Source: Heyndrickxia sporothermodurans (GTDB lineage Bacteria > Bacillota > Bacilli > Bacillales > Bacillaceae_C). Taken from it: a stretch of DNA of 64,000 nucleotides. Below, one piece after another: positions 39,924-48,464 of the stretch (within the stretch, counting starts at the first letter, position 1; each line of letters starts with the position of its first letter). Location of the stretch: assembly GCA_016756695.1 (NCBI GenBank), contig CP066701.1, positions 1,017,501-1,081,500 on the forward strand, given 5' to 3'. The position numbers and the translations under genes were made by a program. Below the pieces are notes generated by a model. The model was not told where the DNA came from. It searched no databases and was given only the letters and a program-made list of their open reading frames with translations.

Positions 39924-40466
39924 CTACCCAACGTTTTTTATATTTTTATACGTCATTAGCATGTTATTTATCATATTAAGATTTCCACCAATAGAGTGAT
40001 CCACTATTCTTAGTTCTGAATCAAGCAACATTATTAAAGGATAACCAGGTATTTCGTCTTTTAAAAATTCCTTAGAAGAAATCAAAGGAATTTTATAATC
40101 AGTTAATGTAGATATATACTCTTTTAAATTCTTTATTTCGTCTTCTTTAGTTAAAACTACCTTGTTAATGTCTTTTTGGTTTACCTGATTTAAAATACCT
40201 ATTACATCACTACAAGCCGAACAACTTGGATTAGCAACTACCAAAAGAGTAGATTTATTGTTTGGTAGTTTAACTATTTCAGATGTAGTTAATGATTTTG
40301 AATTAATAGAAGGAATCTTATTTACTCTTAAAGGTTTTACATGACTTTTAGCTGAATAGTTATTTTTATTATTACCAATATATTTTAAAATATTGAAAGT
40401 CAAATATAATAGAACAATAAGAATTATCCATTGAATTATCTGTGATACAAATAGTAACTTCTCCAT
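39924..40466 (-). CDS. Membrane-anchored thioredoxin-like protein
   Basis: 180 residues. One N-terminal membrane helix (about 8-30) is followed by an extracytoplasmic domain with a CxxC at 82-85 (NPSCSACSDV) and a cis-Pro-like IPGYPLIMLLD. This fits a TlpA/thioredoxin-fold oxidoreductase acting on the outer face. It is the last gene of a three-gene operon with a MauE-like protein and an ABC transporter. A six-cysteine peptide is encoded divergently, so disulfide formation or repair in that peptide is the likely task. The exact direction (oxidant or reductant) cannot be told. Confidence 0.75.
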   Translation of the reverse strand: MEKLLFVSQIIQWIILIVLLYLTFNILKYIGNNKNNYSAKSHVKPLRVNKIPSINSKSLTTSEIVKLPNNKSTLLVVANPSCSACSDVIGILNQVNQKDINKVVLTKEDEIKNLKEYISTLTDYKIPLISSKEFLKDEIPGYPLIMLLDSELRIVDHSIGGNLNMINNMLMTYKNIKNVG

Positions 40467-40481
40467 TTTTTACTTCTCCCT

Positions 40482-40988
40482 CTAATATGTATTTAAAACA
40501 AACTTATATTTGCTATAGACTTTAATTATTCCGTAAATAATAGTTATATTAAAAAATATGACTAAATTGCTGCTAAATTCTATGGATTTTGGTGAATTGA
40601 GTAGTATCACAAACATCATGAAAATAAGAACCAAATTTCTAGCTACCGTACTCCATGAAATTTGTTTATCCCCTACTACTCCACCACAGCCACAATTAAT
40701 TTTATTATTTCTAAACAAGTTGATAATTATTGCTATCGTAAAACAAAACATTAATGTAAGTGCTATTCCTAAATTAATATACTTCATTTGATTAAAAATA
40801 AAATTGAATGCACAAAATAGTTGAGATATTATCATTATAATTGCGAATATTTTTTCTAAATTTTTAGGAACTATTTTGTAATTTTGAATATCTAAAATAA
40901 ATTCCTTGTATTTTAATATTTTATCTATTGACGATGTCAAAAAAATAAGTCCCATGATATGAGATAAAACTAATATAAAAATATTCAT
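40482..40988 (-). CDS. MauE/DoxX-like redox membrane protein
   Basis: 168 residues with four membrane helices. The motif INCGCGG (Cys99, Cys101) followed by ISWSTVARNLVL is the hallmark of the MauE-type family, which works with thioredoxin-like partners in periplasmic or extracytoplasmic disulfide chemistry. The start is at 40988, after TAGGGGGGA. The frame is open further upstream into the ABC gene but without a ribosome site. It lies 22 bp after the ABC gene and 15 bp before the thioredoxin-like gene. Confidence 0.78.
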   Translation of the reverse strand: MNIFILVLSHIMGLIFLTSSIDKILKYKEFILDIQNYKIVPKNLEKIFAIIMIISQLFCAFNFIFNQMKYINLGIALTLMFCFTIAIIINLFRNNKINCGCGGVVGDKQISWSTVARNLVLIFMMFVILLNSPKSIEFSSNLVIFFNITIIYGIIKVYSKYKFVLNTY

Positions 40989-41010
40989 GTAATCCCCCCT
41001 AATTCCGATA

Positions 41011-42810
41011 CTATATCGCTGTCTCAAACCATTTAGATTGCATCTTGAACATCTTTGCGTATTCACCATTATTAGTTAATAGCTCGTGGTGATTACCAAT
41101 TTCAACTATTTTCCCTTGTTTTAAGACAATAATTTTATCTGCTAATCTTGTAGAAGCCATTCTATGTGAAATAAAAATAGTTGTTTTCCCTTTTGTTAGT
41201 TCATCAAATTTTTCATATACCTCAAGTTCAGATAAAGGATCTAGAGCCGAAGTTGGTTCATCTAAAATGAAAATTTCACCATCTTTATATAAAGCTCTTG
41301 ATAAAGCAATCTTTTGCCATTGACCACCTGAAAGATCCTCACCTTTAGCGAAGAGTTTGCCTAGAATTGTATCGAATTGCTTTGGATAATTTTTAACAAA
41401 GTCATATGCTCCAGTTTGTTTTGTGACATGAATTAATTTATTCTCAGAATTTTCATTACCAGTGAATGCATTACTATTAAGGACGATATTTTCCCTTAAA
41501 GAAAAATTATATTTCATAAAATCTTGGAAAATTACAGTGATCTTTTTGTATACATCCTCTTCTTTTATTTTATTTAGAGGTACACCATCAAATGATATTT
41601 TTCCATTATCAATTTGATATAAGCCCATAATGCATTTAACTAAAGTGGTCTTACCAGAACCATTATCACCTACAATTGCAACTCTCTCACCAGGTTTAAT
41701 ATTAAAAGATATATTATCTAATGCTAATGTGTCACTATATGGATATTTAAAACTTACATTTTCAACCTCTATCCCTTGCTTCATCTTTACTGGGAAATTT
41801 TCAGTTTTACTACTTTTTATGTAGCTCGGATCTTCATAATTTAAAAAGCTAATTAAATCATTAATATATAAACTTTCTCTATAAATCTGAGCTATATTCG
41901 TGGAAATCTCATTCAAAGCCCTACTGGTATTTTGGACTGTTTGTAGTACACTAACAAAACCACCGATATCTATTACTTTTTTTCTACTTAAATTAATTAA
42001 ATAAACACTAATTATTGCATGTATAGCAAGAGATAGAAAATTTAATAACGCTATTGCTTTCTCTCTTTTTTTCACAAGATTAAGTATCTCACCATTATTT
42101 TTTTTGGTTAAAAATTCCCATTTTTTTATGAATTTATCTTTTAGTTGAAAAAGCCTTATTTCGCTAGCACTTCCACGTGAATTTAATAATGTTGAAAAAT
42201 AAAAGCTTTCTCTTGCTGCAGGTGTTTGAAATTTCATGAGAGTAAATTGTTTTTTTCCAAAGAACATATGTAATATCAAAACAGGCAAAGAAATTAAAGA
42301 TGTTATTATTGCTAACTTCCAATCAATATTTATTAAAAATAATAGCAATAAAACCACGGTTATAGCATTTTGGAATATTCTTAATAAAGCTTTTACAGGA
42401 GTCATAAACCTACTCCCCTTATTAAAATGAATCCTTTCCAAATGATTATGAAAATCCGAATTATCAAAATAAGAAAGTGGGACACTGGAAGATTTTTCTG
42501 TAACTTTTAAGCTTAATACAATATCTAAATTTTGCTCACACTCTGCATCAACAATATTTTGTAAATTAGGTAATATTTCTCTAATGCCTAAAACAATCAA
42601 TTCAGAAATTAGTAATATTGCTAATATTTTAATATTTATTGTTCCTAATTGAATTATAAGTGCAACTTGATTAATTATCTGTTTAGATAACCAAATAATC
42701 GATAATGGTATAAATCCTAGTATTATATTTATTATGATAGAAATAAAAAACCATTTTTTTGCATTGTATGCGATTACATTCGAAACCAATTTAAATACTT
42801 TTTTTCCCAA
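41011..42810 (-). CDS. ABC transporter, fused permease-ATPase (exporter type)
   Basis: 599 residues. Six membrane helices fill about 1-310. The ATPase has Walker A GDNGSGKTT at 381-389, signature LSGGQWQ and Walker B IFILDEPTSALD. There is no N-terminal C39 peptidase domain, so it does not trim a leader itself. The start is TTG at 42810, with GGAG 9 nt upstream. It is the first gene of the operon and divergent from the six-cysteine peptide gene 157 bp away. Export of that peptide, or immunity by efflux, is inferred. Confidence 0.88.
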   Translation of the reverse strand: MGKKVFKLVSNVIAYNAKKWFFISIIINIILGFIPLSIIWLSKQIINQVALIIQLGTINIKILAILLISELIVLGIREILPNLQNIVDAECEQNLDIVLSLKVTEKSSSVPLSYFDNSDFHNHLERIHFNKGSRFMTPVKALLRIFQNAITVVLLLLFLINIDWKLAIITSLISLPVLILHMFFGKKQFTLMKFQTPAARESFYFSTLLNSRGSASEIRLFQLKDKFIKKWEFLTKKNNGEILNLVKKREKAIALLNFLSLAIHAIISVYLINLSRKKVIDIGGFVSVLQTVQNTSRALNEISTNIAQIYRESLYINDLISFLNYEDPSYIKSSKTENFPVKMKQGIEVENVSFKYPYSDTLALDNISFNIKPGERVAIVGDNGSGKTTLVKCIMGLYQIDNGKISFDGVPLNKIKEEDVYKKITVIFQDFMKYNFSLRENIVLNSNAFTGNENSENKLIHVTKQTGAYDFVKNYPKQFDTILGKLFAKGEDLSGGQWQKIALSRALYKDGEIFILDEPTSALDPLSELEVYEKFDELTKGKTTIFISHRMASTRLADKIIVLKQGKIVEIGNHHELLTNNGEYAKMFKMQSKWFETAI

Positions 42811-42879
42811 TATAACATCTCCATACTTAATATATTTATTTCACTGATTACTATATTGATATTGCGAATTATTAAAAGT

Positions 42880-42909
42880 TTAACATAATTAATATTATAT
42901 TAACATTAT
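42880..42909. promoter_or_regulatory. Direct repeat in the divergent control region
   Basis: TTAACATAAT (42880-42889) and TTAACATTAT (42900-42909) are repeated 20 bp apart, two helical turns, in the 157-bp AT-rich gap between the ABC gene and the peptide gene. It could be a regulator site. No regulator gene is seen nearby, and in DNA this AT-rich chance is possible. Confidence 0.35.
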
Positions 42910-42967
42910 AAAATAATTGAAATTATTTTTCAAATGTGTTAATTTCTAATTAGAGGGGGTGAAATAA

Positions 42968-43111
42968 ATGTTTGAAAAGTTATTATCTTTTGTTAGTGGT
43001 GGAGTAAAACCGATGGCAGAGTGCTATGATCCGGATTGCCCATGTGGAACTTATAAATCATGTACAACTGTTAGGGGTCTTACAACATGTTCATGTGTGT
43101 GGATTGGTTAA
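42968..43111 (+). CDS. Six-cysteine secreted peptide, candidate bacteriocin precursor
   Basis: 47 residues behind a very strong ribosome site (GAGGGGGTG, 6 nt to ATG). A short amphipathic start (MFEKLLSFVSGG) ends in Gly11-Gly12. A core rich in Cys follows, with Cys at 19, 24, 26, 32, 41 and 43, ending VWIG. The layout suggests a leader cut after GG and a disulfide-bonded or otherwise modified core. The divergent neighbours encode an ABC exporter, a MauE-like and a thioredoxin-like protein. I do not recognise the peptide family. There is no lanthionine synthetase, radical SAM or glycosyltransferase gene here. Confidence 0.72.
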   Translation: MFEKLLSFVSGGVKPMAECYDPDCPCGTYKSCTTVRGLTTCSCVWIG

Positions 43112-43129
43112 AATACTAAAATACATACA

Positions 43130-43153
43130 TGTCCCCCCTTTTTTGGGGGGACA
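43130..43153 (+). terminator. GC-only hairpin after the peptide gene
   Basis: TGTCCCCCC-TTTTTT-GGGGGGACA, a perfect 9-bp stem followed only by CATTTAAAAAC. This looks like a partial terminator or processing hairpin. It would let much peptide mRNA and little downstream mRNA be made, as is common in bacteriocin operons. Confidence 0.7.
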
Positions 43154-43185
43154 CATTTAAAAACAAAAATTAAGGATGAAAATTT

Positions 43186-43506
43186 TTGAAAAATATTATT
43201 CTTGGCATCTCTACTATAATTATTGAAGCTCTTATTACTTTTGGGATTACAAAATTAATAGACGTTGTTTTTTTAGAAATTTCCATTTTTATTGGTTTTA
43301 TCAGTTGTGTTATTATCTATATTTTTTCAAGTACTGGAGGATTTGGATCAAATATGGTTCGCTTGGAAGTTCAAGCTGAAACAGGGTTGAAAATTGATGA
43401 AGAGAAAAAAACATTTCGTATGAGCCCTATTTTTCTAGGTTCAATATTTTTTACAATATTTTCTATCATTGGTGCTGTTATAAGCTATTGGGAATACTTC
43501 ACTTAA
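43186..43506 (+). CDS. Small membrane protein, candidate immunity protein
   Basis: 106 residues from TTG at 43186 (AAGGA 9 nt upstream). Hydrophobic segments lie at about 3-20, 28-50 and 80-102, with a short charged loop between the second and third. It is encoded just after the cysteine-rich peptide and its hairpin. I do not recognise a family. Position, size and membrane character suggest self-protection against the peptide; this is inference only. Confidence 0.6.
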   Translation: MKNIILGISTIIIEALITFGITKLIDVVFLEISIFIGFISCVIIYIFSSTGGFGSNMVRLEVQAETGLKIDEEKKTFRMSPIFLGSIFFTIFSIIGAVISYWEYFT

Positions 43507-43590
43507 AACACAAAATATTCAGTTATTAAGATAAGATTAATTTTTGTGATGTAAAATTGGAATTGAGCCTATATAAAAGGTAAAGTTAAA

Positions 43591-43701
43591 TTGCCAAAGT
43601 ACCTCGAGAATTTAGATGTACTAAAAAACATTCTTAATATTAGTGATCTAGTTGAATCAAAATATATATTCTCCACAAAAATTATTATATTCCCATCCTA
43701 A
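43591..43701 (+). CDS. Possible 36-residue peptide or gene remnant
   Basis: A TTG-started frame with AAAGG 10 nt upstream encodes LPKYLENLDVLKNILNISDL plus 16 more residues. It may be a truncated gene. There is no recognisable domain. The rest of 43507-43964 holds nothing I can support. Confidence 0.25.
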   Translation: MPKYLENLDVLKNILNISDLVESKYIFSTKIIIFPS

Positions 43702-43964
43702 GACCTTTAAATAATAATTAATTCTTCTATAACATGTATCCAAAATCTTTAAATGGGCTGGTATTTGTCTTTTAAGCGGAGTATTCGCCTAATATACTAT
43801 TTGCATTCTGTTGGTAGGTCCCCATATATATTTTTTCACTTTACCAATGTCTGTATAGTATTTTAAATTTAATAAATATTGAAGAATCCCCCCTTGTACA
43901 TTTTTGTAGATCCTAGAATTTTTCTGAAGGTAAAAGTAAACAGGAATGAAAAGGAAGTTCACGT

Positions 43965-44825
43965 ATGAGTCTTTACTATCGAATTTTATTAAAATTTGTT
44001 TTAACAACCATTGGCATTGTCCTTGTAGCAGCGATTCCTGCTTTATTCCAGGGATTAAAATTAGACATTTCTGCTTATGTATCTGAAGTAGGATCGATTG
44101 TATTAAGCGTGATTCATTTGGATACATTGACTTATAACCTTGATCAGGATACATATAGATTGTTCCCAGATTTTTGGGCACGATGGAGATATTCCATCAC
44201 CTTAATGTTCATTGCTGTTTTTCTTTCTTTCTTTCTGGCCATGGTATTAACCTTCTTCACGATGCTTTTACCAGAAAAATTACGTAGGAAAATTAAATTT
44301 CTTCTTTTTCTCGGAGAATCTATTCCTGACGTTTTTGTAGTCGGACTATTTACTGTTATTGTACCTCTCATCTATAAACATACTGACACTTTGATTTTTA
44401 ATATTGTTGCCTTTGGTAATGAAAGAATCTTTGTTCTACCGATTATTGTTCTTGCAGTCTTACCAACCTTACTTTTATATCGAATAATGATTCATAACTT
44501 TGAAGAAGAGACCTCCCAGTTATATATAGATGTTGCAAGAGCAAAAGGATTAACTAAAGAAAGAGTTTTGTTTTCTCATGTATTACGAAATGCAATCATT
44601 AATATCTTTCTACATGTAAAATCTATTATGTGGTTTATGTTGTCTAATCTGCTTATTGTTGAATTTGTATTCAACTTAGATGGTCTGATGCACTTCATGT
44701 TCGATAATTTAGCGCCCAATGTACTAGCCGTGGGTATGTTTTTCGTGTTTTTTCCAATTTATTTTATGAATGCAATTGGACAGGTCATAATTGAAAAAAC
44801 TACCGGTAGGCAGTTGGAGGGTTAG
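43965..44825 (+). CDS. ABC permease, oligopeptide/dipeptide type (DppB-like)
   Basis: 286 residues with six membrane helices. The permease EAA-type loop is visible as YIDVARAKGLTKERVLFSHVLRNA (about 188-211). The length is slightly short for DppB/OppB (about 310). The ribosome site is AAAAGGAAG. It is followed 3 bp later by a DppC-like gene. No binding protein or ATPase gene accompanies it, so it must use partners encoded elsewhere or be a leftover of a larger operon. Confidence 0.85.
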   Translation: MSLYYRILLKFVLTTIGIVLVAAIPALFQGLKLDISAYVSEVGSIVLSVIHLDTLTYNLDQDTYRLFPDFWARWRYSITLMFIAVFLSFFLAMVLTFFTMLLPEKLRRKIKFLLFLGESIPDVFVVGLFTVIVPLIYKHTDTLIFNIVAFGNERIFVLPIIVLAVLPTLLLYRIMIHNFEEETSQLYIDVARAKGLTKERVLFSHVLRNAIINIFLHVKSIMWFMLSNLLIVEFVFNLDGLMHFMFDNLAPNVLAVGMFFVFFPIYFMNAIGQVIIEKTTGRQLEG

Positions 44826-44828
44826 TTT

Positions 44829-45785
44829 ATGGATTCAAATAACCGGTTAAAAAAATTATTTAAGCACCCATTATTTTTAATTGGATTTATTTTTTTATTT
44901 TTACTAGTATCTTCAAGTATAATTCATACTATTTTTTTCCACGAAAAGATCCCAGTTACAACCTTCTTGTACAATAGCCGTGGAGAAATTATTGGAAGTG
45001 GACCATTTGCTCCACTTGATGTTCCGCCACTTGGAACAGATTCGATTGGAAGACACATTTTCTTTTTGTTAATACAAGGAGCAAAATATACAATCGGTAT
45101 TTGTATAATTGTAGCTGGCTTGAGGGTTATTATTTCATCATTTTTTGGACTGATTTTAGGAGATTATATTTCCAAACTGAACAAATACATTAGTGGAATA
45201 GTGAATGGATTTTATTATATACCAACAGCACTGCTCTGTTATGTACTTCTATATAATGTTAGCTTTGAAGACCAATACAGTTTTATTCAAAAAGTTATCT
45301 TTGAATTGATTATTTTAACAGTTGTAGCGATTCCAACCACTTCTTTGCTAATTGGTAATCAAATCAGCCAAGTATATAAAGAAGAATTTATTACAAGCTC
45401 GAAAGCGCTTGGTGGTAGTCATATTCATATATTAAGAAAGCATGTGCTTCCCCATATGAGACCACGTCTGTTGATCCAATTCGCCCAAGAAACTGTCCAG
45501 GTGTTGATTTTGTTAATACATCTCGGTTTTTTTCACGTCTTTTTTGGTGGAACATTAGAGAAGAAACTTGATACAGAAGAAAAAGTATATATTTCCCTTT
45601 CAAGTGAATGGTCCGGACTCGTTGGTAGAGGATTTGAACATATACAAGGCTGGTCTTGGAATTTTTTTGGCCCTGTTATTGCCTTTATATTTGTTATTCT
45701 TGCTGTTAAATTTATGATTAAAGGGATGGAAGACGTTTTTTTTGAAGATAGACGTATGACTAAAAAAACGATTAAAAAAATTTAA
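44829..45785 (+). CDS. ABC permease, oligopeptide/dipeptide type (DppC-like)
   Basis: 318 residues. An N-terminal helix (about 15-36) is followed by a large outer loop with PLGTDSIGRHIF, typical of DppC/OppC. Further helices follow with the EAA-type loop FITSSKALGGSHIHILRKHVLPH (about 187-209). It forms a pair with the preceding DppB-like gene. A 22-residue frame starting at 45785 overlaps its stop and then ends. The region up to IS66 copy E has no intact gene. Confidence 0.85.
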   Translation: MDSNNRLKKLFKHPLFLIGFIFLFLLVSSSIIHTIFFHEKIPVTTFLYNSRGEIIGSGPFAPLDVPPLGTDSIGRHIFFLLIQGAKYTIGICIIVAGLRVIISSFFGLILGDYISKLNKYISGIVNGFYYIPTALLCYVLLYNVSFEDQYSFIQKVIFELIILTVVAIPTTSLLIGNQISQVYKEEFITSSKALGGSHIHILRKHVLPHMRPRLLIQFAQETVQVLILLIHLGFFHVFFGGTLEKKLDTEEKVYISLSSEWSGLVGRGFEHIQGWSWNFFGPVIAFIFVILAVKFMIKGMEDVFFEDRRMTKKTIKKI

Positions 45786-45853
45786 TGAAGGAAGCTTCTC
45801 AACGTGAACCACAGGAATTAGATTTTGAATTTATACATAATCAAGGAAAGTAA
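45785..45853 (+). pseudogene. Start of a third operon gene, truncated
   Basis: The ATG overlaps the DppC-like stop by one base and reads MKEASQREPQELDFEFIHNQ plus two residues before a stop. Further on (about 46000-46060) another frame reads NFISNDKLTSDFIQEHFAREF before a stop, perhaps the tail of the same lost gene. Stretch 45854-46160 otherwise holds only the hairpin at 46071-46096. Confidence 0.3.
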
Positions 45854-46070
45854 AAGAACTACTTCAGGTTTATTATTGTTTTCACAATAAAGAACAACAT
45901 TTTCCTTATCGTAATTAATGAAAAAATAGCACTAAACCCGACACAAAATAGTTGGATGCATATGAAGGACAACACGTTAACGATTGACTGCATAATTTCA
46001 TATCGAATGACAAGTTAACTTCTGATTTCATTCAAGAGCATTTCGCGAGAGAGTTTTAAAAAAATCAAAT

Positions 46071-46096
46071 AAGCGTCCACTATACGATGGACGCTT
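46071..46096. terminator. Terminator-like hairpin before IS66 copy E
   Basis: AAGCGTCCA-ctatacga-TGGACGCTT, a perfect 9-bp stem. It has an A-rich run on its left and AAAAG on its right, so minus-strand termination is the better fit. Confidence 0.5.
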
Positions 46097-46244
46097 AAAA
46101 GTAATAGGAGACAACATTGTATATTCAGCACACTTATACAATCGTATTTCTGCATATTTCGTAAGCCCCCAATCAAACAACGCATATAAACAAGCAGCGC
46201 CTCCTGGTACTATGAATGTATCAATTTAAGGAGGTGCTTTTCAT

Positions 46245-46439
46245 ATGCCAGAACAAAAATTAACAATTGTCCCCGTTACATTACATTCCAAAAATAAAGA
46301 TTATTATTCATCCACGTCATCAACAGCCTCTTCCAATAAAGCTTGCACGATCAAAACGGCAAACATAGAAATTTCCTTCAACAACGGCGTGGATGAGCAC
46401 ATCATTCAAACTGTTATGAGGGAGTTGAGACATCTGTGA
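46245..46439 (+). CDS. tnpA: IS66 TnpA, short form (copy E)
   Basis: 64 residues, identical to copy D. It overlaps tnpB by 4 bp. Confidence 0.8.
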   Translation: MPEQKLTIVPVTLHSKNKDYYSSTSSTASSNKACTIKTANIEISFNNGVDEHIIQTVMRELRHL

Positions 46440-46789
46440 AACACGACTATACAAGTGTTAAAAACATTTACATCATTTGTGGAAAAACTGACATGCGTAA
46501 AGGCATTGATGGATTAGCCACACTGATTCAGGATTCTTTTGAGCTGGACCCATATGGTGATTCCATTTTCTTATTTTCAGGATGGAGTAAGGATCGGTAT
46601 AAATGTTTGTATTTCGATGGTGATGGCTTCGCCATGCTTTATAAACGTTTGGATAAAGGCAAACTTCAATGGCCAAAAGACGAAAATGAGGTGCGAAAAC
46701 TATCCCAGCAGGAGGTTCGGTGGCTACTTGAGGGGTTATCGATTCAGCAACCAAAGGCTATTCAAAAGTCACCAAAAGGAGTGTTCTAA
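46436..46789 (+). CDS. tnpB: IS66 TnpB (copy E)
   Basis: 117 residues, intact, with the GGCC site preserved. It otherwise equals copy D. Confidence 0.9.
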   Translation: MKHDYTSVKNIYIICGKTDMRKGIDGLATLIQDSFELDPYGDSIFLFSGWSKDRYKCLYFDGDGFAMLYKRLDKGKLQWPKDENEVRKLSQQEVRWLLEGLSIQQPKAIQKSPKGVF

Positions 46790-46892
46790 ATTAATTGAAA
46801 AACGCTGATTTAAAGCCGTTTTCATCTTCACTTAGCTCGTTCAAAATGGTATAATATAACTAACTTATGTGGACGAAAAGTGGGTGAATGAT

Positions 46893-48464
46893 GTGGGGAA
46901 CGCTTCTAAGGATGAAAGTCAAAACGAGAAATTAATTCGGCTTCTCGAAGATCAATTGGCTCATTCGAATCAACAAAACAAAGACTTATCGAAACAGATT
47001 GAAGCGTTAACCGATCAAGTACGCCATTTAACTAAACTTTTATATGGATCAAAAACCGAAAAATCGAAATATAACGCACCAGACGGGCAAGGTTCATTAT
47101 TTGATGATGACCCGGCTTTTAGGGAACCTGAGCACACAGAAGAACAAAGCCAACAGACAATTTCTTATACTGTTGTTCGAAAAGTTAAATCGAAAAAGCG
47201 AAATGATTCCTTGCATGATGGTATTGAAGTAGAAGCTATCCACTATCATCCGGAAAATACAATCTGTGACTGTTGCCAAGGGCGAATGATTGAAATTGGC
47301 AGTAAAATCGTACGTGAAGAAGCAGAATTTATTCCTGCCAAAATGATGAAAGTACAGCACATTGAACATGCGTATGAATGTAAAGGCTGCAAAGTTGATT
47401 CATCACAGCCAGCACAAATCAAACGCGGGAAAGCACCACAACCAGCGATTCAGCGTAGCATCGCAAGTCCTAGCGTACTTGCCAAAGTCATCTATGATAA
47501 ATTTGCACAATACTTACCTCTTTATCGTCAGGTAAAGGAGTGGGATCGCTATGGACTGAATACCAATGATAAAAACCTTTCGAATTGGGTAATCCGCGCA
47601 GCACACGATTGGCTATTACCTGTTTACGAACGAATGAAAGAGTTGATGATGGCTAAATCGGTTTTACATATCGATGAAACATACGGACAAATTATCAACC
47701 GATCCGATGGGAAATCTGGCCAAGCCAATGCTTATAATTGGGTGTTTCGTAGCGTGCCAAGCCAAGGGCCAATAATGACTCTCTTTCAAAGCGCGTTATC
47801 TAGAGCTCGATCTGTCCTTGAGAGTTTTATTAAAGGCTTTTCTGGAACGATTGTGTGTGATGGTTATTCTGCTTATGATAAGTTGGAAGGCGTCATTTTC
47901 GCAAATTGTTGGGCTCATGTTCGTCGTTATTGGCTAAAAGCTGATAGCAAAAATGGTAGAATCGGTGTGAAATACTGTGATGATTTATATCGGCTAGAAA
48001 GACAATTTAAACATTTGTCTCCGAGCAAACGAAGAAAAAAACGTCAAAAGTATTCGAAGCCAATTGTGAAGGAATTCCTTCACTGGGTTGAAACCTCACC
48101 ATTTTACGGAAAAAATGCGCTAGCAAAAGCAGCTGAATACACATTGAACAGGGCAAATGGGCTCAAAGCATTCCTGAATGATGGGCGAATTGAAATGGAT
48201 AATAATCCAGCCGAGAACGCCATCCGTCCCAACGTTATAGGTAGAAAAAATTGGCTTTTTAGTGTAAGTGAAGCCGGTGCAAAAGCGAATGCCGTCTGTT
48301 TGAGTATCGCTGAAACTACCAAAAGTAACGGCGTTGATTTCTATGAATATATAAAGAAACTTTTTAGGGATCTACCCAATCTCGGTATCCAACAAAACCC
48401 TGAAATTTTAGATCAATATATGCCCTGGTCGAAAACAATTAAGGAAAAATGCTCAAATAACTGA
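46893..48464 (+). CDS. tnpC: IS66 transposase TnpC (copy E, intact)
   Basis: About 523 residues, the same protein as copy D, with zinc motif and DDE blocks in one frame. The preferred GTG start corresponds to that chosen for copy D; an in-frame GTG also lies at 46869. Confidence 0.9.
   Translation: MGNASKDESQNEKLIRLLEDQLAHSNQQNKDLSKQIEALTDQVRHLTKLLYGSKTEKSKYNAPDGQGSLFDDDPAFREPEHTEEQSQQTISYTVVRKVKSKKRNDSLHDGIEVEAIHYHPENTICDCCQGRMIEIGSKIVREEAEFIPAKMMKVQHIEHAYECKGCKVDSSQPAQIKRGKAPQPAIQRSIASPSVLAKVIYDKFAQYLPLYRQVKEWDRYGLNTNDKNLSNWVIRAAHDWLLPVYERMKELMMAKSVLHIDETYGQIINRSDGKSGQANAYNWVFRSVPSQGPIMTLFQSALSRARSVLESFIKGFSGTIVCDGYSAYDKLEGVIFANCWAHVRRYWLKADSKNGRIGVKYCDDLYRLERQFKHLSPSKRRKKRQKYSKPIVKEFLHWVETSPFYGKNALAKAAEYTLNRANGLKAFLNDGRIEMDNNPAENAIRPNVIGRKNWLFSVSEAGAKANAVCLSIAETTKSNGVDFYEYIKKLFRDLPNLGIQQNPEILDQYMPWSKTIKEKCSNN

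Noticed and set aside
41011-42810. Lantibiotic-type processing exporter (LanT) with peptidase domain
   Set aside because: The protein begins directly with membrane helices and has no N-terminal C39 peptidase motifs.
42968-43111. Lanthipeptide or sactipeptide precursor
   Set aside because: No lanthionine synthetase or radical SAM gene is near; the neighbours point to disulfide chemistry instead.
43789-44181. Minus-strand frame of 130 codons
   Set aside because: It overlaps the start of the DppB-like gene, has no ribosome site and shows no protein-like features.
37720-46160. Composite transposon formed by IS66 copies D and E
   Set aside because: Copy D has its own 8-bp duplication on both sides, so it inserted alone. 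No outer duplication joins D and E.
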